From DASVDE01 sp036381235 (GTDB lineage: Bacteria > Actinomycetota > Thermoleophilia > Solirubrobacterales > 70-9): 64,000 bases of DNA. The position numbers and the translations under genes were made by a program. The stretch's first letter is position 1. Each line of letters opens with the position of its first letter. The stretch lies in the NCBI GenBank assembly GCA_036381235.1, contig DASVDE010000004.1, forward strand, positions 109,521-173,520. The letters are read 5' to 3'. This document shows positions 1 through 8,214 of the stretch, piece by piece. The notes under the pieces were generated by a model, which saw nothing but the letters and a program-made list of their open reading frames with translations, was not told the origin of the DNA and made no database searches.

Positions 1-332
1 CGCAGCGGATCGAGGATGCGGGCGATGACGGTCGGCACCTTGTAGCGGCGCTGAGCTATCTGTGCGATCACGATGTTCGTGTTGTCGCCGTCGGTGGAGG
101 CGATGAAGGCGTCGGCCTGCTCGATCCCGGCGGCGACAAGGGCATCGGTCTCCAGACCGGCGCCAACGGTGAAATGACCGCCGAGGTCCTCCCAGCTCTT
201 CTCGAGCCCGACCTCGAGCCGGGCATGGGATTCCGGGTCCTCGTCGAGGCAGGAGACCTCGTGGCCTTCCCGCAGCATGGTTCGCGCGACAGAGGATCCG
301 ACTCGGCCACAGCCGACGATCAGGATGAACAT
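1..332 (-). CDS. TrkA-type NAD-binding (RCK_N) protein, 5' part only
   Basis: The gene enters the window from the left edge, so only about 110 N-terminal residues are visible. The ATG is at 332. The protein opens with MFILIVGCGRVGSSVA, a Rossmann-fold nucleotide-binding glycine motif, followed by an acidic strand end (CLDEDPE) and the segment DAFIASTDGDNTNIVIAQIA, as in TrkA/KtrA RCK_N domains that gate potassium channels or transporters. It lies 10 bases after the stop of an APC-UspA permease on the same strand and is probably cotranscribed with it. Whether an RCK_C domain follows cannot be seen. The family call is secure; the transported ion is inference. Confidence 0.85.
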   Translation of the reverse strand, partial: MFILIVGCGRVGSSVARTMLREGHEVSCLDEDPESHARLEVGLEKSWEDLGGHFTVGAGLETDALVAAGIEQADAFIASTDGDNTNIVIAQIAQRRYKVPTVIARILDPL

Positions 333-342
333 AGCCCTGATA

Positions 343-2334
343 CTAGTGGCCGGCAGGCGCCTCGGCGGGCGCCTCCTCGGAAGCTTCCGGAGGGGCCGTC
401 AGGAGGACGCGACAGGGTGCCTTTTTCAGCACGTACTCCGTCGCCGCGCCGACCTCCGCCGGCTTCGCGGCGCCGATCCCGCCCAGCATGGCGCCGCCTC
501 GGATCTTGCTCGGTGGCTCGGCGCCCATCACGATCGCCTCCGATCGATGGCGTCGCGCTGCCTCGACGATCCCGGCGCCGACTTCGCGTGAGCGAACGAC
601 CTCGGCGCCGACCTCGACGTCCTCGTACTCCTCGCCCACATCCGTGGCGCGGCGCAGCGCGCGCTGCGCCTCCTCCTCCACCTCTGCCGGCAGCTCAGCA
701 TCGAGCGGCAAGGCAAGCGGGACCGCCAGCACATAGACCAGCGCGACGGAGGAGTCCTCGGCCGTGCCGTCAGCCGCCTCCTGCTCCGCCGCCGCCAACC
801 GCCCCGCGGTGGCGACGATGTCGTCGTCGAGCTTCGTCCCGAACACCGGCACGAGGATCTTCCTGAAGGCGACCTCGGGAACCTGCTTGGTCAACGCCTT
901 CTCGGTCACCGAGACACGCTTGGTCAGCGTCGTCCCCTCGAAGACCTTGCGATAGACGACGTAGAAGAGGAGCCCGAACGCCATCCAACCGCCGCCCACC
1001 CAGCGAGCCGTGTCGTGATAGCCGAGCACGCTGAGGAAGGCGAGGCCGCTTACCACGGCGGCGATCAGCGCCGGCAAAGGCAGCATCGCTCCCCGCCAGG
1101 GCACCTCCCAGGGAACCCGGAATGGTCGCGGCCGATCGGGGTCGCGCACCCGCAGCCGCACGATCGAGAGGTGGGCGATGGTGATCGCCAGCGTCGCGCC
1201 GAAGGCGTAGATGCCGGCCAGGAGCTTCACGTCGGTCGGCGCCACCAGCCCGATCGCGATCACGCCGGAGATGACGATCGCCACGTAAGGGGTCGTGTGG
1301 CGTCTGCCCAGCTTGCCCAGCCAGCTGGGAATCTGTCGATTGATCGCCAGCGTGTAGATGTGGCGGGAGACGCCGAGCATCGACGTGTTCGCCGCCCAGA
1401 AGAGGACCGGCGCGGCAATCAGCGCCACCATCCAGCGCATCGTGTCGGCCACCCAGGCAGGGTGGTACGCGGAGACCACCCCCAGCACCGGCTCCTCGAC
1501 GAATCGATTGCCGAGCGCCGTCTCAGGCCCCTGCGGGCCGGCGACGACCGGCACCGCCATCAGGGCTATCGCCGCCATCCCGGCGTAGACGAGCGGCACC
1601 GCGACGGCCCCCAGCGAGACGACGCGCTTGAGGTCGCGCGGATGGACGTCGATGTCGGGCGCCAGGTCCGAGGCGGCTTCGATCCCCGCATAGGCGAGCA
1701 TCGCGACGACGGCGGCGTAGACGACATCCGGAAAGCTGGGGTCGGTGAAGAGGTCGAGCTGCGCCGTGAGGCGATCCGGGTGCCAGATCGCGAGCGCGCC
1801 GACGACGATCACAGCGATCTGTAGCGCAACGTCGGCCAGGGCGAGCACCGCCAGCGAACGCCCCTGGCCGCGCCCGGTGACGCCCCGGATATTGAGCAGG
1901 CAGGAGGCGGCCACGACAAGCGCGGCGATGCCGATCTCCCAGCCCGGCTTGGCGAAGTCGGCGGAAACCGGCTCCAGGTAGTGGGGAACCGAGATCGCCG
2001 CCAGAGCGATCACGATCAGGTAGTCGATCAGGATCGCCCAGCCGGCGATGAAGGCGATCAGCTCGTTGAATGCGTGACGGGCGAAGGTCGAGGATCCCCC
2101 CCGCTCGCGAAACATCGCCCCGCCCTCGACGTAGCTGAGCGTGGTCAACACGAAGAGCAACCCGGCCGCGAGGAAGATCAGCGGCGTCAGGCCGAGCCCG
2201 CGATCGGCGACCACGCCGAGCGCGAAGTAGATCGAGAACCCGACCGCCGAGTAGACCGCCGCAAACAGCCAGGGAACGCCGAGGCTGCGCTGGATCAGCG
2301 GCTCCGGACGGTCGGGTCTCTCCTCCTGGTTCAC
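343..2334 (-). CDS. APC-superfamily permease fused to a C-terminal universal stress (UspA) domain
   Basis: This 663-residue protein has about 12 membrane segments in residues 15-450, with APC hallmarks such as the GFSIYFALGV first helix, ERGGSSTFARHAFNE and LLNIRG. A cytoplasmic UspA-like domain starts near residue 490 (FRKILVPVFGTK) and ends with the nucleotide-loop-like stretch IVMGAEPPSKIRGGAM. The layout resembles the KimA potassium importer, where a UspA-like tail binds cyclic di-AMP, but amino acid transport is equally possible. It starts with GTG in a GTGA overlap with the small membrane protein upstream and is followed by a TrkA-type gene. A paralogue lies two genes upstream, so the cluster probably arose by tandem duplication. 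Confidence 0.85.
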   Translation of the reverse strand: MNQEERPDRPEPLIQRSLGVPWLFAAVYSAVGFSIYFALGVVADRGLGLTPLIFLAAGLLFVLTTLSYVEGGAMFRERGGSSTFARHAFNELIAFIAGWAILIDYLIVIALAAISVPHYLEPVSADFAKPGWEIGIAALVVAASCLLNIRGVTGRGQGRSLAVLALADVALQIAVIVVGALAIWHPDRLTAQLDLFTDPSFPDVVYAAVVAMLAYAGIEAASDLAPDIDVHPRDLKRVVSLGAVAVPLVYAGMAAIALMAVPVVAGPQGPETALGNRFVEEPVLGVVSAYHPAWVADTMRWMVALIAAPVLFWAANTSMLGVSRHIYTLAINRQIPSWLGKLGRRHTTPYVAIVISGVIAIGLVAPTDVKLLAGIYAFGATLAITIAHLSIVRLRVRDPDRPRPFRVPWEVPWRGAMLPLPALIAAVVSGLAFLSVLGYHDTARWVGGGWMAFGLLFYVVYRKVFEGTTLTKRVSVTEKALTKQVPEVAFRKILVPVFGTKLDDDIVATAGRLAAAEQEAADGTAEDSSVALVYVLAVPLALPLDAELPAEVEEEAQRALRRATDVGEEYEDVEVGAEVVRSREVGAGIVEAARRHRSEAIVMGAEPPSKIRGGAMLGGIGAAKPAEVGAATEYVLKKAPCRVLLTAPPEASEEAPAEAPAGH

Positions 2335-2612
2335 GAAGGCTCTCGACCGCGGGTCCTGTCACGAGGGGAGGGGGGGCGCTGCGGGCGGGGCCGTCCTCGA
2401 CCCCCCCTCCCCTCGCGCCACCCGCGGAAGACGCCGCTGAGCCAGAGACGCGCGACGCCGACGGTCAAGAAAGCGATGCCGAGGATGGTTCCCTGTGAAA
2501 GTGGGCCGCCACCGTTGGCGAAGGTGGTGACGAGGGCCGCCACGCCGACAACTACGAAGACGACCGAGAGGGCGCGGACGGAGCCTTGGTAGATCCGTTC
2601 GGGCGAGGCCAC
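2331..2612 (-). CDS. small two-helix membrane protein of unknown function
   Basis: The product is 93 residues. Two hydrophobic helices (around residues 14-32 and 42-60) are followed by an arginine- and proline-rich basic tail of about 30 residues. It starts with GTG at 2612, overlapping the end of the upstream permease by 61 bases, and ends in a 4-base GTGA overlap with the next permease. No later in-frame ATG, GTG or TTG was found before the first helix. Position between two permease-UspA genes suggests an accessory subunit, but there is no family recognition. The long overlap lowers confidence in the exact start. Confidence 0.55.
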   Translation of the reverse strand: MASPERIYQGSVRALSVVFVVVGVAALVTTFANGGGPLSQGTILGIAFLTVGVARLWLSGVFRGWREGRGGRGRPRPQRPPSPRDRTRGREPS

Positions 2613-4486
2613 GGTTGCGATTCTAGGCTGCGATCGGACACGACGATCACCCGGCAGGGCCGCTCGCCAAGCACGGTCTGCAGCGTCTTGCCGTAGAGCG
2701 GCTCGCCATTGCGATGGGGCAAGCCGACGACGATCGCGGCGGCGTTGATCATCTCCGCCTCTTCGGAGATGGAGTAGCCGGCCTGGCCGGGGCGCACGCG
2801 CTCGACGTGCCCGGTCACCCGCTGTCCCCCAATCAGCTTCGCCTGCTCGATCTTGCTCTGCGCTTCGGCCTCCCTCTCAGACAGGTCGGCATCGAGCGGG
2901 AGATTGGTTGGGACCATCAGCATCGAGTGGACGTGGATGCCGCGACGCCGTTTGGACGCAAGTTTGACCGCCGTGGAGACCACCTCTTCAGAGAACGGCT
3001 GGCCGTCGTCGAAGGCGACCAGGACGCTGCGGTACTCGATCTCCTCCACACCCAGCGGCTCCGGCAGCAAGACCTTGACCGTCTCGGTCAGGGGCAGCCG
3101 CTGATTGCGGCGATAGAGGACGTAGACGAGGACGCCGAGCGCCATCCAACCGATCCCCACGGCGAGGGTGCGCGGGTTGAGGGCCATCACGACGATCCAG
3201 GCAGCAAAGGTGCCGAGGCCGCCGAGCACCGCCGTCATAGGGACCTCGAATCCAAAGGCGCGGAAGTTGAGGGGCGGCTTCCAGAGCCTTTCCTCTTCGG
3301 CCTTGCGACGGCGAAGCCAGATCACCGACACGTGGGCGATCGTGAACGAGAGCATCGCGCCAAACGAGTACATCGTGGCCAGGAAGTCGACCTTGCCCGG
3401 GAGCAGCGTAAGCATCGCCACCCCAGCGAAGACGAGGATCGCGATGTACGGCGTCCGGTAGCGCGGGTGGACCTGCCGCAGGCCTTCGGGCAGCTGGCGG
3501 TGCTGGCCCATCGAGTAGGTGAGGCGGGAGACGCCGATCATGCCGGCGTTGGTGGCGATCAGCAGGATCACGGCGGCGAGCACGCCAACGTAGGCGCGCA
3601 GGACGTCAGTAAGCCCGGCGCCGAGGCCGAGGTTCTCGACGATGCCGAGGATCGGGTCGTTGGCGAACTCGGTGCCGAGAGCGGTGCTGAAGTTGCCGGC
3701 TGCGTCCTGGGTCACCGGCATCGCCGAGAGGGCGACGACCGGGATCAACAGATACAGGCCGAGTACGGCAAGGACCGTGAGTCCGACCGAGCGGGGAATC
3801 GCCCGCGCCGCGTCCCTCGCCTCCTCGGCCATATTGGAGATCGTCTCGATCCCGGTGTAGGCGATCATCCCGACTGCGATTCCCAGGGCAAAATCGCTCC
3901 AGGTCGGCGCGACGCCGAGGTGGATGTTGTCGATCAGCACCTGCGGGCTGAGGACGAGGACGACCCCGATCGCGACCAGGACCACCTGCGTGGCGAGATC
4001 GGCGATCGCCAGGACCAGATTGAGCTTCGCCGACTCCTGCGAGCCGCGGATGTTGAGCAGCGCCAGCGCCGAGATCAGCACCGCCCCGGCGATGATGTCC
4101 CCCGGGCCGTGGCCCAGCGGCTCCCAGAAGACCGCCAGGTAGTGGGGAACGAAGTAGGCCGAGATCGCGACCGTAATCACGTAGTTGAGCATCTGGCCCC
4201 AGGCCGCGACGAAGCTGACCAGCTCGTTGAAGGCGTGGCGGGCGAAGCTGGACGAGCCGCCGGCCTCGGGGTACATCACCGTCGCTTCGGCGTATGTGGC
4301 GGCGGTGAAGACGAAGATCACGCCGGTTATCGCGAAGGCGACCGGGGTGAGGCCGAGTGCGAAGGCGGCGGTTACGCCCAGCGCGTAGTAGATCGAGGAG
4401 CCGACGTTGCCGTAGGCGGCCGAGAACAGCGCGCCGACGCCGTGGACGCGGCTCAGCGACTCGTCTCTGGGGATGCGCTGGGCCAT
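2552..4486 (-). CDS. APC-superfamily permease with C-terminal UspA domain (paralogue)
   Basis: This 644-residue protein is organised like the fusion gene at 343-2334. Residues 10-450 hold about 12 membrane helices with GNVGSSIYYALGV, YPEAGGSSSFARHAFNE and LLNIRG. The UspA-like domain starts at about residue 487 (YRSVLVAFDDGQ) and contains AAIVVGLPHRN and PCRVIVVSD. The ATG at 4486 is the first gene of the minus-strand cluster running to the TrkA-type gene. Substrate is unresolved: amino acids, or potassium by analogy with KimA. The final 20 residues are serine- and proline-rich and overlap the next reading frame, so the native end may have been extended. Confidence 0.85.
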   Translation of the reverse strand: MAQRIPRDESLSRVHGVGALFSAAYGNVGSSIYYALGVTAAFALGLTPVAFAITGVIFVFTAATYAEATVMYPEAGGSSSFARHAFNELVSFVAAWGQMLNYVITVAISAYFVPHYLAVFWEPLGHGPGDIIAGAVLISALALLNIRGSQESAKLNLVLAIADLATQVVLVAIGVVLVLSPQVLIDNIHLGVAPTWSDFALGIAVGMIAYTGIETISNMAEEARDAARAIPRSVGLTVLAVLGLYLLIPVVALSAMPVTQDAAGNFSTALGTEFANDPILGIVENLGLGAGLTDVLRAYVGVLAAVILLIATNAGMIGVSRLTYSMGQHRQLPEGLRQVHPRYRTPYIAILVFAGVAMLTLLPGKVDFLATMYSFGAMLSFTIAHVSVIWLRRRKAEEERLWKPPLNFRAFGFEVPMTAVLGGLGTFAAWIVVMALNPRTLAVGIGWMALGVLVYVLYRRNQRLPLTETVKVLLPEPLGVEEIEYRSVLVAFDDGQPFSEEVVSTAVKLASKRRRGIHVHSMLMVPTNLPLDADLSEREAEAQSKIEQAKLIGGQRVTGHVERVRPGQAGYSISEEAEMINAAAIVVGLPHRNGEPLYGKTLQTVLGERPCRVIVVSDRSLESQPWPRPNGSTKAPSAPSRSSS

Positions 4487-4510
4487 CTAGAGGCGGAAGG
4501 GGGCGGGCAT

Positions 4511-5602
4511 CTAGGGCGAATATACGGACGCCGCCGGTGCCCGCTGCACGTGCGTGCGGTCGAGCTGGCCCGGCGAGGCGCAGCCGCAGAGGGCAAGGGT
4601 CAGCTCCAACTCCTCGCGAAGCAGCTCCAACACCCGCGCGGTCCCCTGCTCGCCGGCCACCGCCAGCCCCCAAAGAGCCGGCCTGCCGACCAAAACCGCG
4701 TCGGCGCCGAGGGCAAGGGCGATGGCAACGTCTACGCCACGGCGTATGCCGCCGTCGACCAAGACGGGCGCGCGTCCGCCGATGGCGTCGATGACCTCCG
4801 GCAGCGCATCGGCGGTGGCCAGACAGCGATCGAGCTGGCGCCCGCCGTGGTTGGAGACGACCACGCCGGCGGCTCCGTGCTCGACGGCAAGCGCCGCGTC
4901 CTCCCCGGTCACGATGCCCTTGACCAGCACCGGCACGCGGCACTCGGATGCCAGCCCCTCGAAGTCGGACCAGCTCAGAGCCGGGTTCATCAAGCCGAAG
5001 GTCTCCTCGATCGTCACCGCGCGATCGGAGCCGAGTGCCGCTGAGACGCTGGGAACGCCGACCTCCTCGGGGATCTCGAAGCCGGTCCGCAGATCGCGCT
5101 CGCGATTGCCGCTGCGGGGAGCGTCAACGGTGACGACAATCGCCTCGAAGCCGGACTCGACCGCCTCCGCCACCAGCGCGTCGGTGACCCCCATGTCCTT
5201 GAAGCAGTAGAGCTGGAACCAGCGTCGGCCCCCCGGTGCCGCGGCGGCTACCTCTCCGGGCCGGCGCGTCGCCAACGTCGAGAGGCACATCACCGTCCCC
5301 GCCGCCGCAGCCGCCCGAGCCATCGCCAGCTCGCCCTCGGGGTCGACCAGCCCCTGGTAGGCAACGGGCGCGACCAAGATCGGCATCGACGCCTCGCTTC
5401 CGAGCACCTCCACCCCGGTCTCCCACTCTTCGAGCCCGGCCAGCGCCCGCGGGCGCAACCGCCACCGCCCCCAGGCAGAGACGTTCTCCCGCAGCGTCAG
5501 CTCATCTCCGGCCCCGCCAAAGAAATATCCCGCCGTCCCGGCGTCGAGCTTCTCGCCGGCAACCCGCTCGAAGTCGGCGATATTGACCAGCTCATCGATC
5601 AC
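4511..5602 (-). CDS. FMN-dependent alpha-hydroxy-acid dehydrogenase/oxidase
   Basis: The 363-residue protein shows the full alpha-hydroxy-acid oxidase pattern. It has an N-terminal helix with FERVAGEKL and GYFFGGAGDE, FMN-binding PILVAPVAYQGL, RWFQLYCFKD, the lysine in PVLVKGI, the active-site segment VVSNHGGRQLD, and ILVDGGIRRG/VLVGRP-type phosphate-binding strands. It oxidises 2-hydroxy acids (lactate, glycolate or mandelate class) to 2-keto acids; the exact substrate cannot be read. GTG at 5602 is chosen because the open frame further upstream is the antisense of a decayed nuclease gene. The gene lies 24 bases beyond the permease-UspA start on the same strand. Confidence 0.88.
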   Translation of the reverse strand: MIDELVNIADFERVAGEKLDAGTAGYFFGGAGDELTLRENVSAWGRWRLRPRALAGLEEWETGVEVLGSEASMPILVAPVAYQGLVDPEGELAMARAAAAAGTVMCLSTLATRRPGEVAAAAPGGRRWFQLYCFKDMGVTDALVAEAVESGFEAIVVTVDAPRSGNRERDLRTGFEIPEEVGVPSVSAALGSDRAVTIEETFGLMNPALSWSDFEGLASECRVPVLVKGIVTGEDAALAVEHGAAGVVVSNHGGRQLDRCLATADALPEVIDAIGGRAPVLVDGGIRRGVDVAIALALGADAVLVGRPALWGLAVAGEQGTARVLELLREELELTLALCGCASPGQLDRTHVQRAPAASVYSP

Positions 5603-5618
5603 AGCGCGCGACCCTAGC

Positions 5619-5840
5619 CGACGATGGATGGCTGCTGTACTTGCATGCGGCAAAGGCGCCGCTCTCAGCCACCAGAGCGCAGCTGCCCCTTGGGGCTTGC
5701 TTGCACCCGAGCCAGGCGTAGTACGCATCTCGGCGCCGGGAACTGGCGGCAAGAAGCGGCGAACCGGAATCCCGACTTCATCGTTCGACATCGCTGACGT
5801 CGAACGCCATCACGCAACATCGGGGAATCCAACGATACGC
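5619..5840 (+). pseudogene. frameshifted remnant of an AbiEi-like/DUF559 protein gene
   Basis: The frame beginning at 5619 reads RRWMAAVLACGKGAALSHQ, clearly homologous to GRWMAAVFACGDEAVVSHR in the intact DUF559 protein encoded at 42077-42910. The similarity continues to KKRRTGI near 5770. It then resumes one frame over as RLHRSTSLTSNAITQHRGI, matching RLHRSATLEPRHVTRRRGI of the paralogue. So one insertion/deletion separates the two halves, and the frame then ends in TGA near 5843. The first ~45 residues and the entire C-terminal nuclease domain are missing. The remnant abuts the GTG start of the hydroxy-acid dehydrogenase on the other strand. Confidence 0.8.
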
Positions 5841-5846
5841 CTGAGT

Positions 5847-5869
5847 GGAGGGGCGGTTGACGCCCCTCC
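5847..5869. repeat. hairpin with 9-bp GC-rich stem
   Basis: GGAGGGGCG at 5847-5855 pairs with CGCCCCTCC at 5861-5869 around the loop GTTGA. It sits just beyond the broken end of the nuclease remnant. No U-rich tail follows on either strand, so it is only a weak terminator candidate. Confidence 0.55.
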
Positions 5870-5960
5870 CCACATGCGTAGGTACGAGGCGTGGGGAGAT
5901 CACTCGGGTGGCTGTGGTGCCGCCCCGACGAGCGAAAAGCGAGTCCGGCTAGGACGCAGA

Positions 5961-5989
5961 CCCCCTGAATAGCAGCGCTATTCAGGGGG
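5961..5989. repeat. perfect 13-bp inverted repeat, possible terminator or REP-like element
   Basis: CCCCCTGAATAGC at 5961-5973 is followed by AGC and the exact complement GCTATTCAGGGGG at 5977-5989. It lies about 75 bases downstream of the hppA stop on the minus strand. There is no poly-U run, so it is either a factor-independent stop without U tract or a dispersed palindrome. Confidence 0.6.
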
Positions 5990-5996
5990 TTGAGGA

Positions 5997-6033
5997 CACC
6001 GCCGGACGCTGCTTTGCAGCCGTCGCGGCGGTG
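5997..6033. repeat. hairpin downstream of hppA
   Basis: CACCGCC at 5997-6003 pairs with GGCGGTG at 6027-6033. Inside, GGACGCTGC and GCAGCCGTC form an imperfect second stem around TTT. It begins 30 bases after the hppA stop and next to the perfect hairpin at 5961-5989, so the pair may act together in transcript ending. Confidence 0.5.
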
Positions 6034-6063
6034 CCACAGATGCGCGAGGCCCTCCCCGCGCCT

Positions 6064-8151
6064 CTAGAAGTGGACTATCGGGATGATCAGAATCGCGACG
6101 ATGTTCGCCACCTTGATCATCGGGTTGATCGCCGGGCCGGCGGTGTCCTTGTAGGGGTCCCCGACCGTGTCGCCGGTGACCGAGGCGGCGTGGGCCTCAG
6201 AGCCCTTGCCACCGAAGGCGCCGTCCTCGATCAGCTTCTTCGCGTTGTCCCAGGCACCGCCGCCGGCGGTCATCGAGATTGCGGCGAAGAGACCGACGAC
6301 GATCACGCCGATCAGCAGGCCGCCAAGCGCGTCGACGCTGAGCAGGCCGACGATCACCGGCACGACGATCGGGATCAGCGAGGGAAGGATCATCTCCTTC
6401 TGAGCCGCCAGGGTGACGATGCTGACGGTCTTTCCGTACTCGGGCTTCTCGGTGCCTTCCATGATCCCCGGGTGCTCGCGGAACTGTTTGCGCACCTCTT
6501 CGACCACCTGGCCGCCGGCGCGGCCGACCGCCTCGATCGCCAGAGCCGCGAACAGGTAGACCATCATGCCGCCGATGATCAACCCGATCAGCACGTCGGG
6601 ACTGGAGAGGTTGAATAGACCCTGCAGATCGAAGCCTGCCGGCGCCTCGGCGCCCAGCTCACTCTTAAAGGCGGCGAACAGCACCAGCGCCGCGAGCGCG
6701 GCGGAGCCGATCGCGTAACCCTTGGTGACCGCCTTGGTCGTGTTGCCGACCGCGTCGAGCGGGTCGGTCACGTTGCGGACGTCCTCGGGCAGCTCCGCCA
6801 TCTCGGCGATGCCGCCGGCGTTGTCGGTGATCGGCCCGAAGGCGTCGAGCGCGACGATCAGACCGCAGAGAGAGAGCTGCGCCATCACCGCGACGCCGAT
6901 TCCGTAGATCCCCGCCAGCTCGTTGGCGCCGAGAATCGCCAGCGCCAGCACCAGCGCCGGAGCGGCGGTGGACTGGAAGCCCTGGGCAAGGCCCTGGATG
7001 ATGTTGGTCGCGTGGCCGGTTTCCGACGCCTTGGCGATCGTCTTCACCGGGCGGAAGCGGGTAGAGGTGTAGTAGTCGGTGATGATGAAGAGGAGCGCGG
7101 TGACGGCGACGCCGATCACGGCGCAAAGCCAGAGGTCGGTGACGCTGAGGGCGTCGGCGGCAGTGCCGAGGCCGAACTGCACCGCGTCGCCCATCAGCCA
7201 GTCGGTAACCGGGTAGAAGGCCGCGATCGAGAGGATCCCGGAGACGATCAGGCCCTGGTAGAGGGCGCCCTCGACTCGGTCGGATTTGGTCCGCACCGAA
7301 AGTGCCCCGATGATCGAGGCGATGATCGCGACACCGCCGATCACCAACGGGAAGATCGCGACCTCGCGGAGGTAGTCGCCGCCGGCGCCGGTGAAGGTGA
7401 GCACGCCGAGCAGCATCACCGCGACCGAGGTGACCGCGTAGGTCTCGAAGAGGTCAGCCGCCATACCGGCGCAGTCGCCGACGTTGTCGCCGACGTTGTC
7501 GGCGATCACCGCCGGGTTGCGGGGATCGTCCTCGGGGATCCCCGCCTCGACCTTGCCGACCAGGTCGGCGCCGACGTCGGCGGCCTTGGTGAAAATGCCG
7601 CCGCCGAGGCGGGCGAAAACCGAGATCAGCGAGCCGCCGAAGCCGAGGCCGATCAGCGCGTCGACAGCCTCCTTGTCGGTGCTGTCGGTGAGGATGAGGA
7701 TGCCGAAGTAGCCGGCGACGCCAAGCAGGGCCAGGCCGACGACCAGCATCCCGGTGACAGAACCGCCCTTGAAGGCGACGTCGAGCGCCGGTGGCACGCC
7801 GCCGCGTGCCGCCTCGGCGACGCGGGCGTTGGCGCGCACCGAGAGGTTCATCCCGATGAACCCGGTCGCGCCGGAGAGGACGCCGCCGATCACGAAGCCG
7901 ATCGCGGTCTTGTAGTCCTGGAGGACCCAGAGACCGATCGCCAGTGGCACGGCAACCGCGGCGATGATCAGGTACTGGCGGCGCAGATAGGCGCTGGCGC
8001 CCTCCTGCACCGCTCCAGAGATCTCCTGCATGCGATCGTTGCCCGGCGACTTCGAGAGCAGGCGCTGGGTGATGATCAATCCGTACACCACTGCCGCTCC
8101 GGCGCAGACAAGCGCAACAACGACTCCGTAATCGGTCAAGAAACTGGTCAA
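6064..8151 (-). CDS. hppA: membrane-bound proton-translocating pyrophosphatase, K+-independent type
   Basis: The 695-residue protein has about 16 membrane helices. It carries the catalytic loop DVGADLVGK, followed within ~20 residues by the metal/pyrophosphate motif ADNVGDNVGDCAGMAADLFE, and a second acidic loop DNAGGIAEM. It couples pyrophosphate hydrolysis to ion pumping. The segment GNTTKAVTKG has lysine and threonine where K+-dependent enzymes have alanine and glycine/alanine, so the protein should be K+-independent and proton-pumping. The start is TTG at 8151, supported by GGAGGA seven bases upstream. It is monocistronic, flanked by hairpins downstream. Confidence 0.96.
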   Translation of the reverse strand: MTSFLTDYGVVVALVCAGAAVVYGLIITQRLLSKSPGNDRMQEISGAVQEGASAYLRRQYLIIAAVAVPLAIGLWVLQDYKTAIGFVIGGVLSGATGFIGMNLSVRANARVAEAARGGVPPALDVAFKGGSVTGMLVVGLALLGVAGYFGILILTDSTDKEAVDALIGLGFGGSLISVFARLGGGIFTKAADVGADLVGKVEAGIPEDDPRNPAVIADNVGDNVGDCAGMAADLFETYAVTSVAVMLLGVLTFTGAGGDYLREVAIFPLVIGGVAIIASIIGALSVRTKSDRVEGALYQGLIVSGILSIAAFYPVTDWLMGDAVQFGLGTAADALSVTDLWLCAVIGVAVTALLFIITDYYTSTRFRPVKTIAKASETGHATNIIQGLAQGFQSTAAPALVLALAILGANELAGIYGIGVAVMAQLSLCGLIVALDAFGPITDNAGGIAEMAELPEDVRNVTDPLDAVGNTTKAVTKGYAIGSAALAALVLFAAFKSELGAEAPAGFDLQGLFNLSSPDVLIGLIIGGMMVYLFAALAIEAVGRAGGQVVEEVRKQFREHPGIMEGTEKPEYGKTVSIVTLAAQKEMILPSLIPIVVPVIVGLLSVDALGGLLIGVIVVGLFAAISMTAGGGAWDNAKKLIEDGAFGGKGSEAHAASVTGDTVGDPYKDTAGPAINPMIKVANIVAILIIPIVHF

Positions 8152-8214
8152 GTTAGGTTCCTCCGGCTGGTTTTGCGGCGCGGGAGTCTATAGACGGCCG
8201 CGGCGCTATGCCGT

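Larger units (their letters stand above)
5603..6063. other. gene-free interval with nuclease remnant and three hairpins
   Basis: This is the largest gap in the window. It holds the DUF559 remnant (5619-5840) and three inverted repeats: 5847-5869 (9-bp stem, 5-base loop), 5961-5989 (13-bp perfect stem, 3-base loop) and 5997-6033 (7-bp GC outer stem with an imperfect inner stem). No convincing additional open frame, tRNA or promoter was seen. The last two hairpins lie 30 to 100 bases beyond the pyrophosphatase stop and may end its transcript. Confidence 0.7.

Noticed and set aside
2714..5044. Long open plus-strand frame antisense to the permease and dehydrogenase genes
   Set aside because: Composition is Asp/Arg/His/Gly-rich as expected from the complement of high-GC codons; it shows no domain and conflicts with two clear genes.
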